This document shows positions 5,653 through 12,228 of a DNA stretch of 21,700 nucleotides, one piece after another (position 1 is the stretch's first letter; the number at the start of each line of letters is the position of its first letter). The DNA is from a virus. The translations under genes were made by a program, and so were the position numbers. The notes below the pieces were generated by a model, which saw only the letters and a program-made list of their open reading frames with translations, had not been told where the DNA came from and searched no databases. Where the stretch lies: IMG/VR virus record IMGVR_UViG_3300008416_000028, positions 1 through 21,700 of that record, one strand, 5' to 3'.

Positions 5653-6999
5653 ATGGTCGCCCCCACAATACCGTATCACTTCACGCCGCGCGATTATCAA
5701 GTGCCTATTCTTCGCGCCATGGACAAAGGCTGTAAACGTGCCGTTGGGGTTTGGCATCGGCGGGCGGGCAAAGACAAGACATTTCTCAACTACATGATTA
5801 AGCGGATGGTGGAGCGTGTCGGCCAGTATTACTACTGGTTCCCGTTCGCACAGCAGGGCCGCAAAGCACTGTGGGAAGGTATCGACCGCGACGGCTTCAG
5901 ATACATCAATCATTTCCCCAAAGAGTTGATCGCCAACCTGAACAATCAGGATATGTCTTTGCGGTTCAAGAACGGCTCGATATTCAGGGTATTGGGCACA
6001 GACCGCCTCGAAGTGGTCGGCCCTAATCCTGTCGGCTGTGTGTTCAGCGAGTACAGCTTGCAGCACCCGAAGGGCTGGACCTACGTCCGGCCGATTCTTG
6101 CGGAAAATGAAGGTTGGGCAATGTTCAACTTCACGCCCCGCGGCCACAACCACGGATTCAAGCTCTACAAAATGGCTAAGACAAACCCCGACTGGTTCTG
6201 TGAGAAATTGACGGTTGACGATACCCGTGCAATAACACAAGAGGCAATCGACGCCGAGCGCCGCGCCGGTATGTCTGAGGAAATGATACAGCAGGAATTC
6301 TACTGTTCGTTCGAGCGCGGCATGGAAGGGTCGTATTACGGCAAGTGTCTCGCCAAGCTCTACGATCAGGGCCGCATCAGGCCCGACGTTCTATTCAACG
6401 CCAGCTTGCCGGTCTATACTGTCTGCGATCCCGGCTTCCATTGGGCCGTATGGTTCTTTCAGCGGATCATTACAGACGTTGTATTCTTGCGGTGCTATGA
6501 AGATATAGGATTAGGGGTAGAGGAGCACGCTCAGAAGCTCAAGGACATTGCAAAGGAACACGGCTATCGATACGGCGCTCATTTCGCCCCGATGGACACT
6601 GAGAGCAACAACGCATACAGGGCCGTCGCCGGTAAGAGCTTGTTTGAACACGCCGCCGAGAACGGCCTAGACTTCACCATCTTAAAGCCCGAACTCAGGG
6701 TAAAGGACGGCATCGAGCGCACCCGACATTTTCTCTACCGCTGCCTGTTCAACGAGACTGACTGTGAGTTGGGCATCAACGCCCTTGAGGACTATCAGGC
6801 CCGACGCATCGAGCGGATAAGCACTGAGGACCGCGGCTTCTACGTTGACGAACCGGCCGATAATTGGGCTATTCACTTGGCAGACGGCATGCGATACGCT
6901 TCAAAGGCAATAGATCAACTGCCGAGCGGCGACACAATAGCCCGACAACAGGCCCACAAAGAACTACAGGAACTCTACCGCTCACCCTTCAATATGTAG
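5653..6999 (+). CDS. terL: Terminase large subunit (packaging ATPase/nuclease)
   Basis: A 448-aa motor protein from the ATG at 5653, which has AGGA just upstream; a TTG at 5632 would overlap terS. ATPase: the deviant Walker A WHRRAGKDKT (residues 34-43), Walker B GCVFSEYSLQHP (128-139) with its catalytic Glu, and the coupling motif FNFTPRG (158-164). Nuclease: RNase H-like acidic residues in VCDPGFH (D259), APMDTES (D315) and NWAIHLADGMRY (D411). It pumps DNA into the prohead through the portal and cuts the concatemer. Arrangement and motif forms match the podovirus-type TerL seen beside P22-like portals. Length is normal for the family and the reading frame is intact. Confidence 0.95.
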   Translation: MVAPTIPYHFTPRDYQVPILRAMDKGCKRAVGVWHRRAGKDKTFLNYMIKRMVERVGQYYYWFPFAQQGRKALWEGIDRDGFRYINHFPKELIANLNNQDMSLRFKNGSIFRVLGTDRLEVVGPNPVGCVFSEYSLQHPKGWTYVRPILAENEGWAMFNFTPRGHNHGFKLYKMAKTNPDWFCEKLTVDDTRAITQEAIDAERRAGMSEEMIQQEFYCSFERGMEGSYYGKCLAKLYDQGRIRPDVLFNASLPVYTVCDPGFHWAVWFFQRIITDVVFLRCYEDIGLGVEEHAQKLKDIAKEHGYRYGAHFAPMDTESNNAYRAVAGKSLFEHAAENGLDFTILKPELRVKDGIERTRHFLYRCLFNETDCELGINALEDYQARRIERISTEDRGFYVDEPADNWAIHLADGMRYASKAIDQLPSGDTIARQQAHKELQELYRSPFNM

Positions 7000-7008
7000 G
7001 AGAATAGT

Positions 7009-7278
7009 ATGGCTAAATTCAGAAAGAAACCGATAGTAATTGACGCAGTACAACTTCGATGGGATACTTGGAGTGAAATGTGTAAGTTTGCCGGGGTAGG
7101 CAAGCTCACAGACGGCAAACCGCAGGGTCAACAGGACGGAGAAGCCATTGGTCTTGATATTCCTACCCTTGAGGGCCTTATGCACGTCGATGAAAATGAC
7201 TGGATTATTAAGAGCGTCAAGGGTGAGTTCTACCCCTGCAAACCAGACATATTCGAGGCAACATACGAAGCAGTGTAG
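7009..7278 (+). CDS. 89-aa conserved phage protein of unknown function
   Basis: MAKFRKKPIVIDAVQLRW... IPTLEGLMHVDENDWIIKSVKGEFYPCKPDIFEATYEAV. This is the widespread small phage family beginning 'FRKKPVVIEA' and ending 'GDWII.GV.GEFYPCKPDIFE.TYE', known from many tail and accessory regions but without an assigned function. The sequence is complete at both ends. TAGGAG overlaps the terL stop codon and lies 7 bases before the ATG, so the two genes are coupled. Confidence 0.85.
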   Translation: MAKFRKKPIVIDAVQLRWDTWSEMCKFAGVGKLTDGKPQGQQDGEAIGLDIPTLEGLMHVDENDWIIKSVKGEFYPCKPDIFEATYEAV

Positions 7279-7291
7279 GAGAATAACAACC

Positions 7292-7435
7292 ATGACTTTA
7301 GTACGGAAAATATCAATACCGTTTGTCGTTATTGGTTTTGTGATGACGTTCTTGTGTGGGGATAACTTGGGAGTCGTTATTGGTGGGGCTATTGCTGTTG
7401 TTGTCGGTGTTGCGATGATGGTGGGGGGAGAATAA
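7292..7435 (+). CDS. 47-aa two-helix membrane protein
   Basis: MTLVRKISIPFVVIGFVMTFLCGDNLGVVIGGAIAVVVGVAMMVGGE: two hydrophobic stretches (about 8-22 and 27-44) with a short GDN turn. Start is the ATG preceded by TAGGAGAATAACAACC, a close copy of the ribosome site of the previous gene. The longer open frame from 7148 overlaps the preceding gene and has no ribosome site. The hairpin topology is like small holins or antiholins, but nothing specific is seen. Confidence 0.65.
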   Translation: MTLVRKISIPFVVIGFVMTFLCGDNLGVVIGGAIAVVVGVAMMVGGE

Positions 7436-7436
7436 C

Positions 7437-7463
7437 ATGGGGCCGCACAAAATCTCCAAATAG
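7437..7463 (+). other. 8-codon mini-ORF behind a strong ribosome site (possible relic)
   Basis: A third copy of the GGGAGAATAAC leader is followed by ATGGGGCCGCACAAAATC and a stop after 8 codons, right before the -35 box at 7467. It may be a decayed gene start cut off by recombination, or a leader peptide. No function is claimed. Confidence 0.25.
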
Positions 7464-7466
7464 CCC

Positions 7467-7494
7467 TTGACAACCCATCCGGGCCGGATAGAAT
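7467..7494 (+). promoter_or_regulatory. Sigma70-type promoter
   Basis: TTGACA at 7467-7472, 16-base spacer, TAGAAT at 7489-7494. One mismatch in total from consensus, with the same 16-base spacing as the promoter at 4464. Transcription would start near 7501, about 15 bases before the next ATG (7516). Confidence 0.75.
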
Positions 7495-7515
7495 ACGCCG
7501 AAATTGGGGAACGAA

Positions 7516-7761
7516 ATGCCCAGCACAATCAAAGTAACACCGCAAATCAAGGAAATAGTCCAGGCGGCGTACAATTTGGGGTATCACGATGGCCAGACGG
7601 CCGGACGCGCGTCTAATAGCCAGACCGGACGGTTATCACGGGCCGCCCCTGAAGCTCAAGTACAAGCTGAAACGTTTGAACTTACACGGTCCGATATACA
7701 TCATGGAGAGGGGCTCTCGGGGCCACTGGAAGCGATACGGCAAATATGCCAGCGAAGATGA
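7516..7761 (+). CDS. 81-aa hypothetical protein
   Basis: MPSTIKVTPQIKEIVQAAYNLGYHDGQTAGRASNSQTG... starts at an ATG with GGGGAACGAA upstream, just after the promoter at 7467. The first 30 residues look like real helical protein; the later part overlaps the next gene in another frame for 173 bases and looks less natural. It could be a genuine overlapping gene or one whose end has been altered by a frameshift. No family recognised. Confidence 0.5.
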   Translation: MPSTIKVTPQIKEIVQAAYNLGYHDGQTAGRASNSQTGRLSRAAPEAQVQAETFELTRSDIHHGEGLSGPLEAIRQICQRR

Positions 7762-7804
7762 GGCCATTGACGTCTTGGCCCGGCTTATGGGCGTAGAAAT
7801 ATAG
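7589..7804 (+). CDS. 71-aa basic hypothetical phage protein
   Basis: MARRPDARLIARPDGYHGPPLKLKYKLKRLNLHGPIYIMERGSRGHWKRYGKYASEDEAIDVLARLMGVEI. The C-terminal half (Y/I-I-x-E-R...W..YG.YASEDEAID.LARL) looks like a small compact domain often found in phage accessory proteins. The start has GGGG seven bases upstream. It begins inside the preceding gene in a different frame. Confidence 0.6.
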   Translation: MARRPDARLIARPDGYHGPPLKLKYKLKRLNLHGPIYIMERGSRGHWKRYGKYASEDEAIDVLARLMGVEI

Positions 7805-7814
7805 ATAAAACGGC

Positions 7815-7842
7815 TTGACATCGCCGATACAAGCAGTAAACT
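7815..7842 (+). promoter_or_regulatory. Probable sigma70-type promoter before the portal operon
   Basis: TTGACA at 7815-7820, 16-base spacer, TAAACT at 7837-7842. Perfect -35 and a 4-of-6 -10. It lies in a short gap before the gene at 7876 and the portal gene. Confidence 0.6.
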
Positions 7843-7875
7843 ACGGGCGGGGTGATGGCTGAAAGGAGTTCAGCC

Positions 7876-8049
7876 GTGACTGAGCGGCAGTTAGCACAAC
7901 GCGAGATTGACCGATTCTGGCGAGAGGGCTGGACATTCGAATACGAGACGCGCAAGCTGCACCCCACAGAGGAGGCAATGCAGGATGCGGCGTACCGTGA
8001 GTTCGTGGGGGAGAATTTGTATCGCGAATTACAGGAGTTCAGTCGATGA
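7876..8049 (+). CDS. 57-aa hypothetical protein upstream of portal
   Basis: The GTG at 7876 has AAAGGAG with a 7-base gap, better than the in-frame GTG/ATG at 7852/7855. The product MTERQLAQREIDRFWREGWTFEYETRKLHPTEEAMQDAAYREFVGENLYRELQEFSR is charged, helical and soluble. It overlaps the portal start by four bases (ATGA). Small proteins at this site may be portal or packaging accessory factors, but there is no direct evidence. Confidence 0.7.
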   Translation: MTERQLAQREIDRFWREGWTFEYETRKLHPTEEAMQDAAYREFVGENLYRELQEFSR

Positions 8050-9989
8050 GCAAGGATGGCGAATTAAAGTCAGAATACAGCGATCTGCACCGCGACTATT
8101 CGAGTTATTGGGACCCGTTCCTACTTTGGGCTCAGGCTTATACAGAGATGCACTTAGGTGTCCACTTCAGCGCCAAGCAAGTCGCCGCCGCTAAACGCAT
8201 CAACCGCACATTATACCCCTTCAACGACACTCACAGGCAGGTTGATATATTATCAGGTTTGGAGATACAGGACCGCCACGTCATCAAGATAGGTCCGGTA
8301 GGCAAAGAGGACGATGAGGCCGCCAACCAGCACACGGGGATCATAATGCAGCAGATGGCCGCTGGTGGACATTTGATGCGCAGCGAGTGCTTCAAATGGG
8401 GCAGCTTAGTCTCGGGCTCGAACTTGCTGGACATATACAACGACAGGGAGGGTGTGAGGCGATTCGCCCGCCGCCCTTACAACAGTTTTCTGCTCGATCC
8501 GTCCTTCCGCAACCCCGATCTATCCGACTGCCGCAACATACTGACAGGTCAATGGCTCCATGAAGATACGGTCAAGATGCTACTGCCTGAAAAGGCGGAC
8601 TCGATAGACAAAATCCCATCGTCAACAGGTATGCGATGGCGAGACACCCCCGACACGGCCCGCCAGGAATATACCAGGCTGTACGAGGAATGGTGGGGCT
8701 TAGAGACCGGCTTCGAGAACACTGTGATAAACAGGCTCACGGGCCAGCAGATGAAGCTCAAGGACTTCCAGGCCCACCCGGACGTCGGCGGGGCCGCCGC
8801 CGCCACTGATATTATCGACAATATGCGCAGCCCCAGGGGCGGGCCGGTATGGTCGAAATTCCAAAAGCCTTACAAACGGGTGTTCTTACGGATATTCGTA
8901 GATGACGAGTTGGTTTTCAACGGCTACAACCCCACAAAGCTCGACGAGTACAATTTCGTATGGTTTGCTGGTGAATGGTGTCCCGAAGCGCTCCAGCCGG
9001 AAGCAGCCTTGCGGAGTATCACCGGACGGCTGTATTGGCCTCAGACCGCCCGCGACAAGAGGTTGAATCAACTGCTCGACATCATCGAGAACTCCATCCA
9101 ATCTGCTAAGGCAGTCAAGACGGATTCATTAGAAAACGACGACGACGCGTACAAGACAGGACAGACCGGCCCTATATGGATTAAGAAGAACTTTCCGGGC
9201 TCGGCTGCCGACGCTATTCATCAAATGGCCGGCCCGAATGTGCCCGCCGGCATCTTTCAGGCCATAGACTTACTGGACAAACAAGAAAACAGGGCGGTCG
9301 GCCTAAACGATGCAATACTCGGCGACGACAACAGCAAGGACATTCCCGCCCTACTAGACGAATACCGCACGAGCAAGGCCGTATTAGGTCAAGGCGGCAT
9401 TTTTCAGAGCTTTCGATTCTCCAGTAGCCAAATGGGCCGCAAGATGGTCAAGATGAATCAGATTTGGAAAAGCCCCAAGGCCGTGATGCGTCACTTAAAC
9501 GAGCGGCCCGCCCCCGGTTTCTACAAGCCTGACTTCACACGCTTCGATTCATTCTCGATTCAGGGCCTCTTGACAGAATCACAGCGCCAGCTTAACTTCA
9601 TCCAACTCAGGGAATTGTATAAGATGTTCCCGGACAAAATCCCGGCGTCATTAGTTATCCAGGCCGTACCGGTGCAGCAGCCCAAAGAATTGATTCAGGC
9701 GGTCAAGAGCCAAGAGCAGCAACAGTCACAGATGATGCAGCAGCAGTTACAGACCAAGACCATCATGGAAAAGATGATGATGGCCCAGGCCGAGCTTGAT
9801 ATGGCAAAAGCCCGCGGTGAAATCACCGATGCCACATACGACCGGGCAAAGACACTGGTAGAGATGCAGAAAATCCAGGGCGAGCCGCAATTAGGTCTAA
9901 TTGACAGATATTTGAAGTACATCGAACTCATGGAACAGAGCAAGCAGGCGCAAATCCAGGCCCGCCAGGGCGCAGGAGCTACGAGATAA
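8046..9989 (+). CDS. Portal protein (P22-like)
   Basis: A 647-aa protein that forms the dodecameric DNA gate at the head vertex, docking the terminase on one side and the head-tail adaptor on the other. The P22-like pattern is visible: NRTLYPFNDTHRQVDILSGLE near 53-73, then KWGSLVSGSNLLDIY (117-131) and RRPYNSFLLDPSFRNPDLSDCRNI (142-165). The C-terminal 90 residues are Gln/Met-rich (SQMMQQQLQTK..., EKMMMAQAELDMAKARGEI), predicted as a long coiled coil like the P22 portal barrel that reaches into the capsid. Length is close to the family norm. Position directly after the packaging genes supports the call. Confidence 0.9.
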   Translation: MSKDGELKSEYSDLHRDYSSYWDPFLLWAQAYTEMHLGVHFSAKQVAAAKRINRTLYPFNDTHRQVDILSGLEIQDRHVIKIGPVGKEDDEAANQHTGIIMQQMAAGGHLMRSECFKWGSLVSGSNLLDIYNDREGVRRFARRPYNSFLLDPSFRNPDLSDCRNILTGQWLHEDTVKMLLPEKADSIDKIPSSTGMRWRDTPDTARQEYTRLYEEWWGLETGFENTVINRLTGQQMKLKDFQAHPDVGGAAAATDIIDNMRSPRGGPVWSKFQKPYKRVFLRIFVDDELVFNGYNPTKLDEYNFVWFAGEWCPEALQPEAALRSITGRLYWPQTARDKRLNQLLDIIENSIQSAKAVKTDSLENDDDAYKTGQTGPIWIKKNFPGSAADAIHQMAGPNVPAGIFQAIDLLDKQENRAVGLNDAILGDDNSKDIPALLDEYRTSKAVLGQGGIFQSFRFSSSQMGRKMVKMNQIWKSPKAVMRHLNERPAPGFYKPDFTRFDSFSIQGLLTESQRQLNFIQLRELYKMFPDKIPASLVIQAVPVQQPKELIQAVKSQEQQQSQMMQQQLQTKTIMEKMMMAQAELDMAKARGEITDATYDRAKTLVEMQKIQGEPQLGLIDRYLKYIELMEQSKQAQIQARQGAGATR

Positions 9990-10237
9990 TGCTGTTTACA
10001 ATAGATACGCTATGCAGTGGCCCAGTTGCCATTAACCCGGAGTATGTTGTAAGTCTGTTATGGGTAACGATGGGCAACAGTTCCAATAAGTATCTGGTCG
10101 AGAGAGAATACACCGCGATCAATATGGTAAACAGCTTACAGTATGCTGTTGATATATCTCTTGAGGATGCGACCCGCAAAATCAACAATGCAGTAGAGCT
10201 ATTCGGTACTCGGGCACAAGGGGCGGCTAATAGATGA
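9989..10237 (+). CDS. 82-aa hypothetical protein (FlbD-like?)
   Basis: Overlaps the portal stop as TAATG. MLFTIDTLCSGPVAINPEYVVSLLWVTMGNSSNKYLVEREYTAINMVNSLQYAVDISLEDATRKINNAVELFG. The core 'INPEYVVSL..............V.REY...N...S' recalls small FlbD-like proteins found in phages, but the match is weak. Soluble; function unknown. Confidence 0.65.
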   Translation: MLFTIDTLCSGPVAINPEYVVSLLWVTMGNSSNKYLVEREYTAINMVNSLQYAVDISLEDATRKINNAVELFGTRAQGAANR

Positions 10238-10383
10238 AAGAAACGAAACGCAAATGGTTGACTTTGTTGGACGTTCCCTCAAAAGAGACAGGCTTCGAGA
10301 TCATTAAGAAATACGGTGAGCGGACTATTGCGATGGGCAAGAAGTCCGTCGATACAACTAAAGCCGCACAAAGGACAGCATAA
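10234..10383 (+). CDS. 49-aa basic hypothetical protein
   Basis: The ATG overlaps the previous stop (ATGA). MKETKRKWLTLLDVPSKETGFEIIKKYGERTIAMGKKSVDTTKAAQRTA: short, Lys-rich and helical. Coupling on both sides (its TAA overlaps the next ATG as TAATG) is the main support. Nothing recognised. Confidence 0.55.
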   Translation: MKETKRKWLTLLDVPSKETGFEIIKKYGERTIAMGKKSVDTTKAAQRTA

Positions 10384-10517
10384 TGCCCCAACATAAGAAA
10401 AAACGATATGTATGCCCACGATGCGGCGGTTACAAAACAGAAGGCCGGACTTGTACCTTGTGTATTGGTGTGGGCTATTTGTATAACAAAATTAGTAAGG
10501 CGGAAAGGCAAGGATAA
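10383..10517 (+). CDS. 44-aa zinc-ribbon protein
   Basis: MPQHKKKRYVCPRCGGYKTEGRTCTLCIGVGYLYNKISKAERQG. CPRC (11-14) and CTLC (24-27) form a compact double-CxxC zinc ribbon with a basic N-terminus. AAGGACAGCATA precedes the ATG, and the same leader is reused for the next gene. Such ribbons may bind nucleic acid; the partner is unknown. Confidence 0.65.
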   Translation: MPQHKKKRYVCPRCGGYKTEGRTCTLCIGVGYLYNKISKAERQG

Positions 10518-10527
10518 GGACAGCATA

Positions 10528-10860
10528 ATGAACGCAGGAATCCGCGGCATATTCATTGACGTATCACTTATTGTAGTCATAGCTATAAGTTTCCTTTTTG
10601 CGGTCCCCGCTGGCTTTCGTTGGGTGCTTACGGGAAAACCTCTACAACCTGCTAACCCTGTCCGTTTCTATACCGAAGACGGCCGCGAATTACCATTAAA
10701 CGAACCGATGGGCGTAGAGATGGAAGTGTTGCCCCGCAAAGCCTCGTTATGCGGCAACTGCGAGCCCTGCCCAAAATGTCAAAAAATAGAATTCCAATGC
10801 CTACTGAACGTGGATGCAAACAGCGCTAATATAATTGATATTGATATGGAAGGTCTCTAA
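10528..10860 (+). CDS. 110-aa membrane protein with CxxC cluster
   Basis: MNAGIRGIFIDVSLIVVIAISFLFAVPAGFRWVLTGK: one membrane helix at about 9-27, then a soluble part containing FYTEDGRELPLNEPMG and the Cys cluster CGNCEPCPKC (about 74-83). The C-terminus is acidic. The start has AGGA-CAGCATA-ATG. Reading from an upstream start at 10408 would overlap the zinc-ribbon gene in another frame and is rejected. Function unknown; the Cys cluster would lie on the side of the C-terminal domain and might bind metal. Confidence 0.6.
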   Translation: MNAGIRGIFIDVSLIVVIAISFLFAVPAGFRWVLTGKPLQPANPVRFYTEDGRELPLNEPMGVEMEVLPRKASLCGNCEPCPKCQKIEFQCLLNVDANSANIIDIDMEGL

Positions 10861-11039
10861 TGGACATAGAAAAATGGAGTAAGAAGGCGAAGATCGCGGG
10901 GTTGACAATCCTCACTGTCGAGGGCCTTGTGCTATTGGGCCACATTGACCCCAAGCTCGGCACAATAGCCCTGATTGTAGTGGCCAGCGTCTATTTGGCG
11001 GGCCAGAGTTTAGTTGACATGATTCACGCAAAGAAGTAA
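10860..11039 (+). CDS. 59-aa two-helix membrane protein (holin-like)
   Basis: Overlaps the preceding stop as TAATG. MDIEKWSKKAKIAGLTILTVEGLVLLGHIDPKLGTIALIVVASVYLAGQSLVDMIHAKK: helices at about 11-28 and 33-50, charged N- and C-termini. Topology and size fit a class II holin, but a generic phage membrane protein is equally possible, and no endolysin gene lies nearby. Confidence 0.6.
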   Translation: MDIEKWSKKAKIAGLTILTVEGLVLLGHIDPKLGTIALIVVASVYLAGQSLVDMIHAKK

Positions 11040-11040
11040 C

Positions 11041-11343
11041 ATGGGAAAAATGCCCCTCAGCTCGCAGATGCTCCAGAACTTGATGGCGAGTAAGCGGACC
11101 AGGAACGTCACTATAGTCCGGCCGTGTGAGTTAGGTTGGAACTCATTGACGCCCGAGGCGTTAGGTTACGTTAAGGACGTCGTGCAAACGTCCGCCGAGA
11201 AGCACGGCTGCTCGCCGGACAAATTCTGCGTAGTGGCCCACATACAAGAAGGCTCACCGCTACCTCTGGTTCAGGTATTCAGAAAGGACAGATATGGCAA
11301 CAAAAAGAAAAAGTCGTGGTTCCGACGCCTGCTCAAATTGTGA
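11041..11343 (+). CDS. 100-aa hypothetical protein
   Basis: MGKMPLSSQMLQNLMASKRTRNVTIVRPCELGWNSLTPEALGYVKDVVQTSAEKHGCSPDKFCVVAHIQEGSPLPLVQVF, then a strongly basic tail (KDRYGNKKKKSWFRRLLKL). One base separates it from the previous stop. The alternating beta/alpha pattern suggests a small folded domain; the basic amphipathic end could touch membrane or nucleic acid. No family recognised. Confidence 0.65.
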   Translation: MGKMPLSSQMLQNLMASKRTRNVTIVRPCELGWNSLTPEALGYVKDVVQTSAEKHGCSPDKFCVVAHIQEGSPLPLVQVFRKDRYGNKKKKSWFRRLLKL

Positions 11344-11506
11344 GTTTTGGCATGTATTCCCTTTGAATAAGCGGCTCGGGCATTGCTGGCGCTTCCCGCC
11401 CTCGCCGGATGCAACGCCGAACAACCAAGATATGCCCGCCGTAACCACCCCGGATAGGTGTTGCGGCGAACACAAACGAATCAAGGAAGCAACGAAAGGA
11501 AAGTAA
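11294..11506 (+). CDS. 70-aa Cys-rich phage protein
   Basis: Begins 50 bases inside the previous gene, with AAAGGACAGAT before the ATG. Cys13 and Cys16 (CSNCEFW), Cys31 (GHCWRFPP) and Cys56/57 (CCGEH) follow the pattern of a common phage family 'C.NC.FW......G.C...PP......T..DWCGE', probably a small metal-binding domain. Its function is not established. Confidence 0.75.
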   Translation: MATKRKSRGSDACSNCEFWHVFPLNKRLGHCWRFPPSPDATPNNQDMPAVTTPDRCCGEHKRIKEATKGK

Positions 11507-11507
11507 C

Positions 11508-12002
11508 ATGAAGCACGCAATAATTGGAATCGGAATATTATTGTTGGTAGTGGGCTGTCAAGAGGCCCAGAAACAGGATTACACAGAGCATTACTTGATG
11601 CCCGCCGCAGGCAGTCCGGCCCACAAGAACTGGGTGGATAATTTCGGCGATAGCCCGGACAGTTGGCTGGCGTTTACGGTCGGCTTTCACACCAAGTATT
11701 TGCAAGAGGTGGACACGAGAATCAAGGCGATAACAGCTAAGTTGGCTACCTACCCAGACCCGAACGAGATAATCAGCGACCCGAACGAAATCAGAACAAT
11801 AATGTTTGAAACGCCGCTCGACTGGAAGGCTAAGAATATCCGCGATTGGCAAGTATGGAACGCGGGCGAAACATTTCTCATGGCGAAACACAATGGGCTC
11901 ATACGAACAATGACACTGGACGAAGTTGCTCGCCTGGATTACAATGATGAAAGAGGCTATTTTCTGTGTGACCCCGATGGCGCAACTGCTAAAACAGATT
12001 GA
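11508..12002 (+). CDS. Putative lipoprotein, 164 aa
   Basis: MKHAIIGIGILLLVVGCQEAQ: a short basic n-region, hydrophobic core and a lipobox LVVGC with Cys17, so the mature protein should be lipid-anchored after export. The remaining sequence is soluble and acidic, with a repeated DPNEI (two copies near residue 85-94). AAAGGA lies 7 bases before the ATG. Phage lipoproteins are often Rz1-like spanins or superinfection-exclusion proteins; this one is longer than Rz1 and not Pro-rich, so exclusion or an envelope role is more likely (inference). Confidence 0.75.
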   Translation: MKHAIIGIGILLLVVGCQEAQKQDYTEHYLMPAAGSPAHKNWVDNFGDSPDSWLAFTVGFHTKYLQEVDTRIKAITAKLATYPDPNEIISDPNEIRTIMFETPLDWKAKNIRDWQVWNAGETFLMAKHNGLIRTMTLDEVARLDYNDERGYFLCDPDGATAKTD

Positions 12003-12129
12003 AGGAATCTTGGCGAAGTTACCGAAGAGACTGACCGGCTCGCTGGTTCTTGAGATACACTTCAGGGACGGCAAGCCGAAGCGTATAGACAAAGAAGTTG
12101 TTAAGAGCAACGAGAGGGTGCAAGACTAA
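11977..12129 (+). CDS. 50-aa YezD-like (DUF2292) protein
   Basis: MAQLLKQIEGILAKLPKRLTGSLVLEIHFRDGKPKRIDKEVVKSNERVQD. The pattern 'I..ILA.L....GSL.LE..F.DGK..RI.KE..K' matches the YezD/DUF2292 family of short beta-hairpin proteins seen in bacteria and phages; function unknown. It overlaps the end of the lipoprotein gene. In-frame ATGs at 11944/11947 would add a less natural N-terminus. It is the last gene before the terminator. Confidence 0.65.
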   Translation: MAQLLKQIEGILAKLPKRLTGSLVLEIHFRDGKPKRIDKEVVKSNERVQD

Positions 12130-12161
12130 AAACTTAATATAGCCACAGGACACGCTGGAAT

Positions 12162-12208
12162 AGGCCCCTGTTTATCATCGACGTAGATGGTATGCAGGGG
12201 CCTTTTTT
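12162..12208 (+). terminator. Rho-independent terminator
   Basis: AGGCCCCTG (12162-12170) pairs perfectly with CAGGGGCCT (12195-12203), followed by TTTTTT to 12208. The loop can itself pair (ATCATC with GATGGT). It ends the transcription unit of small genes and separates portal from scaffold and capsid genes. The next gene starts 21 bases later, without a clear promoter, so read-through may set capsid levels. Confidence 0.88.
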
Positions 12209-12228
12209 CGTTTATAGGAGCAAGTAAG

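Noticed and set aside
5635-6240. 201-codon minus-strand frame opposite the large terminase gene
   Set aside because: It is antisense to conserved terminase motifs, with no ribosome site or operon partner; a mirror of codon bias.
11538-12110. 190-codon minus-strand frame opposite the lipoprotein
   Set aside because: The plus strand has a lipobox, good ribosome site and a following YezD-like gene; the minus frame has none.
12187-12228. Extended N-terminus of the scaffold from the ATG at 12187
   Set aside because: It would translate the terminator hairpin and its T-run; the ATG at 12229 has an ideal AGGAG site.
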